DNA of 64,000 nt from Myxococcus qinghaiensis. GTDB taxonomy: Bacteria > Myxococcota > Myxococcia > Myxococcales > Myxococcaceae. The stretch is from assembly GCF_024198215.1 (NCBI RefSeq), contig NZ_JAKCFA010000015.1:186001-250000 (forward strand), read 5' to 3'. Positions 1 through 12,000 of this stretch are shown in pieces (positions within the stretch are counted from its first letter, which is position 1; every line of letters starts with the position of its first letter). The notes beneath the pieces were generated by a model. That model was given only the letters and a program-made list of their open reading frames with translations, made no database searches and was not told the DNA's origin. The position numbers were made by a program, and so were the translations under genes.

Positions 1-3000
1 CGCCACCGTGTCATCGGACGTCTCGAACTCCGTGACGAAGCGCCCGGGCATGAGCGAGCCGTCGTCGCTCGCGGCCTGGAGGCCGGAGATGACCAGCCGG
101 TGGCGCGTTTGCGCCCTGAGCGTCAGGGTGGGGTCGATGACGAGCTGGTGGACCCCGGCTTCGCTCACCTGCAGCGAGGCCACGACGGTGAGCTCGTCAC
201 CTCGGGCAGAGCCATCCATCCGATAGAGCCGCGCGTTGACCGACGATACCGGGCGCACCGCGAGGTTGAGGTCGGCGACGAGCGTCTCCGTGGTGGGAAC
301 ACCCGTCGCGGACGGCGCAGGACTCACGGCCATCACCATGGGGAACGGCACCGCGATGACGGCGAACCCGTCATTGGGCGCGGGCTGTCCAGGTGGCGAG
401 TAGACGGTGCTGATGCTGGCCGCCACCACGCCCCGGTCGATTTCGACCTCGGAAAGCGACGTCGCGGGCCACAGGTCCACGGCGTCCACGGCGAGGGGCG
501 CGGCCAGCTCGGAGAGCGCGGAGAGCTGCACCACGCCAGCGCCCGCGTTCGCCCCCAGGTGCGTGCCGAGCGCGGAGAGCGAGAAGCGCGTGCCCACCAG
601 GGCCGGCACCTGCGCCACCTGACGAGGCTGCGTGGGAGGCGTCAGGGAGACGGTGGACGCCCCCACTCCGGACGACGACAGGCCTCGTCCCGAGTGGATG
701 GCCAGGTCGCCCAGGTCCTGCGTCTCGCCCACCACGGGGAAGCCCGGACGCGCCAGGTCGACCACCAGGGTGGCCACGTCGTTCCCGGATCTGGCGCGTA
801 GCACCGCATGACGGCCGAGCATCCGCACCTTCTCGATGGAAGGCGTCCGCACCGAGCCCTTCATCAGGAAGGACCGCACGGAGCCGAGCAGCGTGGGCCG
901 CAGCGGCTCCACCAGCGAGAACACCGCGAGGCCGCTGTCGCCGGCCGCGACGAGCGCCAGGTCATCCACCACGGCGATATCGTGGGCCTTGCCCTCATAG
1001 GGCAGCGCCATGACGAGCCGAGGCTGCGTCCCCTGGCGGGCGTCCACGACGAGCAGCGACGGGCCCCCCTCGCCCACCATGTCCACATGGGTCAGCTCCA
1101 GGGCCTCGGCCGCCACGTAGGCGATGCGCTCACGCACCGCGAGCGCCCTGGGCAGATAGGGCGGAGGGAAGGACACGCCGCCCATCACCTCGGAGTCCTC
1201 CGGCACGGAGATGTCGACGATGGACAGCGCGCCCTGCGTGCTGCGCTTCAGCACCTCGATGACGTCCGCGCCCTGCTGGATGTTCGCATCCGCGAGCAGA
1301 TAGGCGCGGCCCTTCTCGAGCGCGAGCGCGCCAGGGCGGCCCTGCGGCAGCCGACTCGAAGGACGACCTTCCGTCCCGTCGATGGCGGGCTGGTAGCGGC
1401 CAATCCGCTTCGTCGTCGCCAGGTTCGTGTAGAGGTAGGCGTTCTCCGCCATCGCCGTCTGCCCGTCCGGATTGCTGACGAAGATGTCCGCCGGCCCGAA
1501 GCCGCCCGCTGGCGTCGTCACCCGCATGCGGCCCGGAGACAGGACGATGGCCGAGGGGGCCAGACTGCCTCGCGCCGTCTGCGCGCCCTGCCCCCGGAAG
1601 TAGACCTCCGCGCCCTGCTGGAAGCCCGCGCCGGACAGCTCCACTTCCTGCCCGCCCGCCAGGGGACCGGAGGCCGGCGAGACGAAGCTCACCTGCAGGA
1701 TGTCCATGTAGATGAAGCCACCCAGCAGGCTGCCTTGCAGTCCGCCCGGGTTGACCACGGTGACCTTCACGGGCCCTTCCACCTGCTGCGGCGTGCGCGC
1801 GGTGAGGACCGTCTTCGACTCACTGACGGAGACCTCCGTCGCCTCCGCGTCGGAGAAGTACACCCGGGCGCCCGGCTCGAAGTGGGCGCCGCGAATCGTC
1901 ACGCGCGTGCCGCCGTCCACCGGACCCGCGCGAGGCTCCACGCGGTCCACGCGCGGCACCAGTCCCTCCGCCGTGCGGGTGCGGAAGCGCGACAGGAACC
2001 GCTTGTCCAGCGTCTGCTGGAAGGTGCTCCCCACCCCGGCCTCCACGGAGATGGAGTGCTCCTTGCCCCGCGCGAGCTTCACGCCCGCGGGCAGCAGCAG
2101 CTCGATGCGGTAGCTGTCCGTCGGGCTCACCCGAGCCTCGGTGGTCAGCACGCGGCCGTTGAGCAGCCCTTCGCGCAGGATGACGCGCGCCGCGCTCACC
2201 GTGGCCGGGTCCACCGGCTGGGAGAAGCCCACGGACAGCGCCAGCTCGGGCGCTTCGAGCGCCACCTGCTCCGCGCCGTTTCCAGGCGCGACGTCGGTGA
2301 CGATGAAGCGGGGCAAGGTGAACTCGGCCACGCCCTGGTGGCCGAACAGCGTCAGCAGTCCGTCGCCCGTCATCGACACGTCCAGCGCGGCGGGCACGTT
2401 GGCCCGCACGGACGTCGTCGCGATGCCCGCGTCATCGATGAGGGAGGCCGTGAGCAGCCCCTTCACCGGCCGCGAGTCCTGGTCGATGAGCTGCACCGTG
2501 GACACCGACACGTTGCCCAGTCCCGCCACCGAGCGCTGGCCCGAGGCCAGCAGGTCCGTGCGCCCTGGAGCATGCGACAGCAGGGACACCACGCGCGGCG
2601 CGGCGCGCACGTCGACCACCGCGAGCGAGGCCGTGGCGCCCTGGCAGCCCACGTGGACGCGCTCGCCCACCACTTCCAACGTCTCCGCCCCACCCGGCAC
2701 CGCCGCGTGGCCCAGCTCGCCCAGCTCCGGGTCCAACAAGTCCAACACCCGCAGGCCGCCCGTCCCCGCCGCCACCAGCAGCTTGTCGCCGAGCACCCCC
2801 ACGTCACGCGCCGGCCCATTCGTGGGCAGCGTCGTCACCCGCTGCGGATAGTCGAGGTTCGACAGGTCCACCACCACGACGCCCTGGTCGCCGTTGGCCA
2901 CGAAGGCCAGCTGCCCCGCCGCCACCACGCCGCCCACGTCATGGCCGGACAGCTCGATGGAGCCGCGACGCGTGATGTTGCCCGCGTTGCTCGTGTCGAA

Positions 3001-6000
3001 CAGCACCAGCTCGCCGTTGCGAGCCGCCTGGTCATGGCGGACGCTGACGAGCGCCAGCCGCCCGTGGAAGGCCGACGCCACCGGCACGCCTTCCAACGGA
3101 TGCGCGACCAGCGCCTCCAGCGGAGCATCCGTCACGCGGAAGAACTCCACGCCCCGGCGCACGGGCGCACCCAGCGGCAGCCCCGTGGCGCCCACCACGC
3201 CCAGGCCCGCGCCATCCACCGCCAGCGCGGACAGGCGAGTGCTCTCCCCCGAGCCACCAAACGGCCTGTAGGGCGTCCGGGACGGCCGCATTCCGGCCTC
3301 CACCTGGACGACCTGCGAGGACGTGGTGTTGCCGGACAGGTCCTTCGCGCGAGCGTGGAGGGTGATGGACCTGCCCGCCAGCGGCGTCGGCACCAGCCAC
3401 GAGTAGCGGTACTGCGGCCGGTTCGCGGAGCTCGTTACCGCCACGGCCGAGGCCCCCACCTCGCCCGACACCGTCTGGCCCGACTCCGACGTGTAGCTCG
3501 CGAGGAAGCCCACGTCGTGGATGCCGGCATTGTCGGCGGCGAAGGCCGACAGGAGCAGCGGGTCACCTTCCGTCACGACATCCAGGTGCGGCGGGTCCAC
3601 GAGCTCCACGTTCGGCGCCGTGGTGTCGGGGATGGTGCCCACCTTCCGTGCGGGCGTCTCCGCCTCCTGGCCCGCCTTGTCCACCGCCACGGCCTTGATG
3701 AAGAACTCGCGGCTGCCGCTGCCAATGGGCGCGACGAAGCTGGCCACGTACGCGTTGGGTTTGCCGGGGATTCCCGCCGGAGCCAGCGCCGTGGCCACCT
3801 TGCGGCCGTCCACGAAGAACGACACCGACTCGATGCCGCTGTCCACGTCGAGGGCGTTGGCTTCGAGGCGCAGCCGAGCGCCCGCGAAGACGGTGCCGTC
3901 GGGCTCCGGCCGCGTCAGCTCCACGGTGGGGAGCTGGTCCGCGACGACGTTGAACGCGATGGGCTCCGACTGCGCCGACTGTCCGGCCGTGTCCACGGCG
4001 CGCGCGGCGATCCACAGGCGCTTGCCCACGTCCGCGGGGTCCGCCACGTAGATGTGCTCGAACGGCAACTGGAAGCGGCGGCCCACCTCGGCGAGCGAGT
4101 CCCGCGTGGGGCCCACCAGGAACGTCACATGGGCCACCGCGACGTCGTCCCCCGTCTGCGCGTGGAAGCTGCTCGGCAGCTTCGCCACCACCTTGAACGG
4201 CGGGTTCTTCAAGGCCACCGTCGGCGGCTTGTCGTCGATGGCGCTCACCGTCACGGTGTCCGTGGCCGACCGGTTGCTCAGGTCCACTGCCCTGGCGGTG
4301 AAGCGCAGCGGGACGGGCGCGCCGCCATCGGCGACGAGGTCCTTGGGCACCAGGTAGGAGAAGCGGTACGGCGGCGCGGGGATGTAGGCCACTTCCTTTT
4401 CATCCCCCGAGCCCACCTGCACCCGGAACGACACGCCCGCCACGCCCACGTTGTCCTCGGCGCGGGCCTCCACATCCAGCCGGAGCCCCGTCACCCTCGC
4501 GGACCCGTTCGCCGGAGACACCAGCTTCACCACCGGGTCCTGCGTGTCAGCCTTCGCCAGCACCGTCACGGTCTGCGCGTTGACCGTCTTGCCCGAGGAG
4601 TCGCGTGCGTTCGCCCGGATGGTGAGGCTCCTCGACGCGGAGCCATGCGGCAGCGGCACGCGGAAGGCATACGGCCGCGTGGAGCTGGCGAAGCGCAGCA
4701 TGCCGTCCACGCCGCCCTCCACTGTGACTTCCACGCGCTGGACGTCGACGTCGTCCTGCGCGGCCACCAGCACGGAGAAGTCGCGGCCCTCCGTCACGAT
4801 GGCGCCATGGGCCGGCTGGGCGATGACCACCGTGGGCGGCAGGTCCTCCGCCACCGTCAGCACCACCGTCTGCGAGTTCACGATGTGCCCGAAGCTGTCC
4901 ACCGCGCGCCCCTGCAGTCGCAGGGTGCCGCCCGTCGTCCCCGGCACGGGAATCAGGAAGCGGAACGGGGGCTGGGTCAGCGTGGCGACCGGCGTCGCCG
5001 AGCCATCCAGATAGAGCGACACGGAGGTGACGGCGACGTCGTCCTCCGCGGAGAGAATCACCGGCAGGAAGTTGCTCGCCACGGCCGTCGTCCCGTCCGC
5101 GGGGGACAGGATGGACAGGGCGGGCTCGCGGTCTCTCACGACGTCGATCTGCTGGTACTCCAGCTCACCCAGGTTGCCGGAGATGTCCCGGGCCCGGGTG
5201 GCGATGAAGTACGGCACGGAGTCCAGGCCGCCCAGCTCGGACAGCTTCGGCACCGAGTGCTGGAACGTGACCACCGGCGAGTACACGTCGAAGGGAGAGC
5301 CCGGCAGGCCGTTCTCCGACGGGAAGCCTCCGGCGACGTGGACCAGCTTGAGGCCCTCGGCGCTGGGGCCCGCATGGATTTCCACCCGGTCCACGAACGC
5401 GTTGTCATGCGCCTGGACCTGGATGAGCACCGGCGTGTTCTCGATGATGTCGCGGCCCAGGCTGGGGCGCAGCACGTTCGCCACCGGCAGGCCCGTGTCC
5501 TCGGCGATGCGAATCCGCCGCTCCACCGAGGAGCGGTTGCCTTCCAGGTCCGTCGCCTCGACGCGCAGGAGCACGAAGCTCTCCGTGCGCGTGGGGTCCA
5601 ACCGGACGAAGCCCGGCGGCAGCGCGAGCAGGCCTCGGAAGATGCGGAAGCGGGAGATCTCCTCGGGCCCCACGCGCAGGGCCGTGAGGGTGTCGCGCAC
5701 GGTGACGTCCGCGGCGACGGGGTTGCCTTCGGGGTCGAACAGCGTCGGCACGGTGGTGCCATCCCGCGCCTCCAGCTGAAGGGCGGGCTTGCCGTTGACG
5801 AAGAACTCCACGCCGGTGACCTGGGTGTCATCCGCGGCGAGCGCGCCCAGGCGGAGCTGGATGCTGCCTTCCACCAGGTACCCATCCTGCGCGGGCTCGA
5901 GGATGGCCAGCTGGGGCGCACGCGGCCTGCGGCTCTCGATGACCAGCCGCGCGCTCTTCTCCTGGTTCGCGGTGTCCTTGACGGTGAGGGTCAACACCGT

Positions 6001-9000
6001 GGGCAGGCCCTCCGGGCCCACCGGTGGAGTGAAGCTCACGGACAGCGCCCGGCTCCCCACCTGGGGCGGCTCGAAGGTCTGCGTCCGCGGCGCTTCCGAG
6101 CCGAAGGTCGTCGTCACCGACTGCACGCCCACGTCGTCCTTGACGGTGAAGTGCAGCGTCGCGGTCTTGTTCTGGAGCAGGCTGACGAAGCCTCCCTCCA
6201 GCTCCGTGCGGTACAGCGTCTCCCCCACGGCCACCAGCCTGTCCATCTGGAGGGTCGGCGGCGCGTCGGAGACAATCTGGACATACGCGGGCAGGGAGAC
6301 CGTCTCGTTGCCAGCGCGGTCCCACGCCTGGGCATACAGCTCGGCGGCGCCCAGGGCGTCGCGCTGGAGGGTGACCTCCACCTCCTGCGACGTCCCCACC
6401 AGGAGCGTGTCCCCTTGGGGAGCACCATCCATCAGCAAGCGGACGCCAGACAGGCTCGCGTTGTCGGCGACCCGCAGGCGGACCTTGAACGGTTGATTGC
6501 GCACCGCCGTCGCGCTCTCGCCCAGGCCGACGATGGACACCGTGGGGACCACCGTGTCCGGCACCACCCGCAGGCTCCGAGCGTCCTTGGTGACCACGCC
6601 GCGCGTGTCCACCGCCACGGTGGTGAGGCGCACGTCGGGAGACGTCCACGACGCGGGGATGCGGAAGCCCACCTGACGCGAGGTGAGCTGGCCCGGATTG
6701 AGCGACGAGGACAACGGGTCCACCGTCAGACGCTGACCTCCCGCGGCGGCACGGACCTGGTACGGCTGGCCGGACTGGTAGCGCAGCGCCAGCTCCGACA
6801 CGAGCACCGGACGCGAGTCACCCCCACGCGCCCGCAGCTCCACGAGGACCTGCTCCACCTCCACGGCATTCTTGGGGAACCCGAGGTCCGCCTCGTACCC
6901 ATTGCCGGCGTCGAGCGTGAGCACGCGGGTCAGCGTGAGGTCGCCTGACGGGAACAGGGCCTTGAAGGTGTTCAGCTCCGCCTGCGCGTCCGGAGAGAGC
7001 GAGGCACGAGGGCGCAGATGATAGGTGACACGGGCCTCGGCCCCCTGGGAGTCCGCGCCGACCTTCAGGCGAAGGAAGCCGGGCGCGCTGTCCGTGGAGA
7101 GGGCCACTGGTGGCGTGACGCGCACGGCGCCGTCCTCGCCCGTCACGCTGAAGGTGAAGGGAGCACCTGCCGACCCACCGCTGCCCGGCTGACCACCGAA
7201 GGACAGCGTGGCGACCGGCACCGCGTGGTTCGCGAGGGAGAACGGCGTCTGGGGCGTGCCCACGAGCGCCGGCGCGTGGAGCGCGAAGTCGCTGGCCGTC
7301 GCCGTCTTCACCTCCGACGTGGAGGCCACCAGCCAGGCGGCCCGCAGGCCCACGTCGTCCTGCAGCTCCAGCGCGCCCTGGTAGCGCTGCTCTTCAATCA
7401 GGTCTCCGCTCGTGGGAGACACCCAGCGCGCGACGGGCGCCGTGTCGGCCACCAGCAGACAGGAGTAGGCTGAGACGGTGGTGCGCCCCTCGCTGTCCGT
7501 CGCCGTGGCCTCGAAGCTCACGGTGCCCGTCTCGCCGTTCGTCACCTCGGGAAGCGTGTAGGAGCCGCTCAACGACACACTGGTCGCGGGCAACTCCTGT
7601 GGCTTCTGCTCCAGGCCCGTGAGGTCAGCCCCTCCCTGGAAGCGCACGGAGAGGGACTCCACCCCGCTGTCATCCGACGCCTGGACCTGGAGCTTCACCT
7701 GCGAGCCGGCCACGCACGACTGCGCGTTGGGCACGCCATTGAGCGAGACGCGCACCACGGGAGGCAGCTTGTCCTCGGCGACGACGATATCGAACGCGAC
7801 CTGGGACGTGTCCGTGGGGTTGCCGGCCGGGTCATACGCGCGGGCCCAGATGACATGCCGCTCGGGCTCCGTGTCGGCGGGGTCCACGCTGGTGCGCTTG
7901 ATGGGCACCGTTCCGGAGAAGGTCCCCACGTAGCGCCGGCTGACGAGGATGTCGCCGGGCCCCTGCGGATTGGGGACGCGGACCTCCTCGAAGTCCTCCT
8001 GGCTCGCGCGCAGGTAGGCCTGCTGCGGCGCGGTCGGCTGGATTTCGACGCCATCGAGCACCACGGCGACCCGTGAGACGCGGACATCGTCCGAGACGTC
8101 GACGCGCAGACCGAGGCTGCTCCGGTTCGGCACCTGGAGCGGCTGCGTGGGCGTCCCCGGAATGGGCGACAGCAGGAGGGCCGTGGGGTGCTCCAGGTCG
8201 TCGATGACGTCGAGCAGCACGTCCTCGTGCCCGAACTGGGGCACCGGGCTGACGTCCTTGGCGATGATGCCCACCGTCCGCTCGGATGCGGGCGTGGACG
8301 GCGTGACGATGGGGGCGCGAACGATGAGCTTCTGCTGGATGGCCGTGTTGACGGGGCCGATGAACGGCTCCAGCGTCACGCCTCCGGAGCGGGCCGCGAA
8401 GCTGGCGACCCCTTCGTCATCCGAGACAGTGAAGGTGACGGTGACGTCCTGGCCTTCCTTCACCACGGTGCGCGGCGCGGGCAGCATCAGCTGGACGACG
8501 GGGGCTGTGTTCACCACGGCCTGGAGCACCAGGCGGCGCTCCGCGGTGCGGTTCCCGTCATCCGTGACGACGGCGCGCAGGCGCAGCGGCTTGTCCGCGA
8601 AGTCGGCGGGCACATCCAGGGTCCACTTGAAGACCTGGTACAAGCCCTCCTGCGTTCCGGTGATGGCGCCCGAGCCCACCGGCGTCTCCGGAGCGTCCGG
8701 GTTGGACGGCTGGAGCGGGTCCTGGAGGAAGAGCCGGGCGTTCTTGACGCGGACGTTGTCCGTGGCCACCACGACGACGTCCACCTTCCGGTTGGCGCCA
8801 GCGTAGACACGCGTGCCCTCGGCGGGAGTCCGGAAGGCCACCATGGGCGGCTCGTCGTCCGCCGTCACGTCGAGCGAGAGGGAGACGGTGCCCACGTTCT
8901 TCTCACCCGCGCTGTCGACAGCCTCCGCCAGCAGCTGGACGGTGCCGGGCGTCGACGGCAGCAGCAGGTCGAAGCGATACGGAGGAACCGTGGCGACGCC

Positions 9001-12000
9001 GACGGAGTGGCGCGTGCTTCCGCGAAGCTCGAAGAGCTCCACCCTGGAAACGGCCACATCGTCCTCCGCGTGGAGGACGATGGGAACGTGCGTGGCCGCC
9101 GTGCCGACGAAGCCGGGACTGGGGCTGAGGAACTCGACGGTGGGTGGCCGGTCGCCCTTGAGCGTGACGGTGTGGCTGGTTTCAGCGGAGTTGCCCGAGG
9201 AGTCGAACGCGCGCGCGGTGAGCTTGAGGGTCTCCTTGGGGAGCGGCCCCACGAAGAACTTCTCGACGGGGATGACGGTGTAGCTGATGTACGAACCGGA
9301 GACGCCCGCGTTGTCGCCGAGCGCGTCGTCGACGAAGACCGGGGTCTCCTCTTCATCGAGGTAGAGCTCGACGCGCTGGGGGGAGACCTCGTCGAACCCC
9401 GCGATGGTGACCAGCAACGCCTGGGAGTTCGGCACCTCCACCAGGTGCTGGGGCGTCAGGATGTTCACCGTCGGGGCCTTTGAGTCCCTGCGAATCCCCA
9501 CGACGACAGTCCCGCTCGTCTGCTCGTGCCCCTGCGCGTCCCGGGCGGTGGCCGTGACGGAGAAGGTCCCATCCACCTCGACGACGGGTGTGCGCCAGAG
9601 CAAGCGATAGGGAGGCACGGAGGACTGCCCCACCGGGACGTTGTTCACCTTCCACGTCACCTGCGGCGGCTCACCGCTGTCATCCGACGCGGCGGCGGTG
9701 AGCGTGACGGGAGTGCCGCCCACGTAGGAGTCCGTGGACGTAGGCGTCTGGATGGCCACGTTGGGTGGACCGTCCAACCTGATGACGGCCTCGAAGCCGA
9801 TGCGGCGCTCCAGCCCGCCATGGTCGATGGCCTGAATCTCGACGCGGGGACGCTTGCCCGCGCTGCCCGCCGGAGGCGTCCAGACGAGCTTGAATGCCTG
9901 GCCACCCTCGGCCGTGCCCCCCTGCCCTCCCTGGTCCAGGCGCGTGGTGGCCACCGCGTTGCCATCCACGAGCAGCGCGAGCTTCACGCCGAAGGCCATG
10001 GCGTCGTCCGCCACGGTGCCTTCGACGGAGAGCGGCACCTTCTCCGTCACCTCCACCGTGCTGCCCAGGGGGGCGCGGCGGGTGATGAGCGGAGGGGCGT
10101 TGCCGACGATGCGGACGAGGACGGTGGAGCCTTCCGCCGTCGCGCCCTGGCGATCCACGGCCGTGGCCTTGAGGGCGGCCGAGGTGCCCGCGCTGCCCGC
10201 CGGAGGCACGTAGCTGATCTCCCACAGGGGCACCGCGACAATCTCTTGAGGCGAGGTGTTGGGGACGGGGCGCAGCTCCACGCGGGCCGTCTGGGAGGAG
10301 CCGACGGGCGCGCCGTCCACGGTGAAGCGAACGACCTGGAAGTCGAGCGGCGACAGGTTGCCGGACATCCAGTCACCGCTCGTCACGCGAAGAATCTGGG
10401 GGAGTCCCTCGATGAGATTCGCGCCGGGGGTGGGCAGCTCGTAGACGACCTGTCGGGTGCTGGGACCGGCGGGCGGCACGACCTTGATGTCGAGCGTGGC
10501 CCGAGGAGACTCCTGGTCGCCGGAGTCCACCGCGATGGCGGCCACCTTGAAGCTGGCGCCCACGAGGGGTGGCGCCTGGATGCGCAGCGAGTACGGCGCG
10601 GTGTCGTCGATGACGGTGGGCACGCCATTGACCAGGAAGCTGACGTGCTTGATGGACAGGTCATCCGAGGCCACGGCGCGAACCTCGAAGCTGGCGCCCG
10701 CGGCGATGGATGTGGGGCCTGACAGGCGCACCGTGGGAACACCGTCTCGTGCCTCGACGCGGATGTCGTCCGTCCAGACAACCTCGTCGAGGGTGGTGTG
10801 CCGCGCGGTGATGGTCACGCTGCCCGGGCGGAGCGACGTCAACCTGCCCTCGGGGGTGACGTGAACGATGGTGGGGTCCTGCGAGCTCCAGTCCGTGCGG
10901 AGGGCCGACGGGGTCAGGTCGATGACCCGGCCTGTCTCGGCGTCATCCAGTCGGCCCTCCAGTTTGAGCTGGAAGGTGTCGCGCACGCGCTCCAGCGTGA
11001 CGGTGTCTGGGGTGATGCGGACGCCGGCGATGCGCGAAGGGTCGGTGACGATGACCGGCACTTCCTTCGTGCGCTCGGCGTAGGTGACCTTGAGGGTGGC
11101 CTCGCCCTGGCCGAGCGCGATGACCTCACCGGATTGGGTGACGGCGACGGTGGCGGGGTTGCTCGACTCGTAGAGCACGCCCCGGCGTCCACCGGAGATG
11201 TCGACTTCGCCCGCGATGGCGAAGTTGCCGAAGACCTGGAGCTGCTCGCGGCGGCCCACCTGGTCCAACAGGAGGGACTCGGGCTTGGCGGAGATGGAGA
11301 TGAGCGGGTCGAACGAGGTGGAGCTGGTGAACTCCACGGCGGAGGTGTGGACGGTGCGGCCGAAGGGGTCCTGGAGGGCGACGTCCGCGATGACGACACC
11401 GTCGGGAGGGACCTTGCCGTCGAGCGTGGGGAGGAAGAACTGGATGCGGCCCGGGGTGGAGACGCGGGGACGGCCGACGAGGCGACGGGCGGTGACGAAG
11501 GCCTGGGCCTCGGCCTCGCTGAGGTCACCGAAGACGGTGCGCAGGGCGAGCGCGGAGGCGCCCATCATGGACAGCTCGGCGGAGGAGACCTGGCCGGTGT
11601 AGCCGACCTCCAGGACGATGCCGCCAGCGTTGAGCTCGGAGCGGACGGTGACGGGCGTGGGGGCGAAGCCGGGGGGGCTGGCCTTGGCGTCGAAGGTGGT
11701 GCTGAAGGAAGCACCGGGCACCGAATCGGGACCGATGGGGACGGCGGTGACAGTCAGGGCGCCGTCGTCCGGGAAGGCCGCCTTGAGCGGCACGAGCAGG
11801 TGGAACGGGACGGCGCCGGCGAAGTCACGCTCGACACGGAGGTTCGTGACGGAGGCGAAGTTGCCCTGGGTGGCGGAGGTGCCCTGGATGGTGACGAGGA
11901 CCTGCGACACCTGCTGCTCGATGTCGAAGCCGACCTCCACGCTCTGCGAGCCAGGACGCAGCGGCGCGAGGGGATAGGCCGCTGTCACCACGGGTGGCGC

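Noticed and set aside
808..6948. Plus-strand open frame of about 2,046 codons
   Set aside because: It is antisense to the giant secreted protein; its translation is Arg/His-rich with no domain pattern, while the minus frame shows coherent Ig, propeller and TIG domains.
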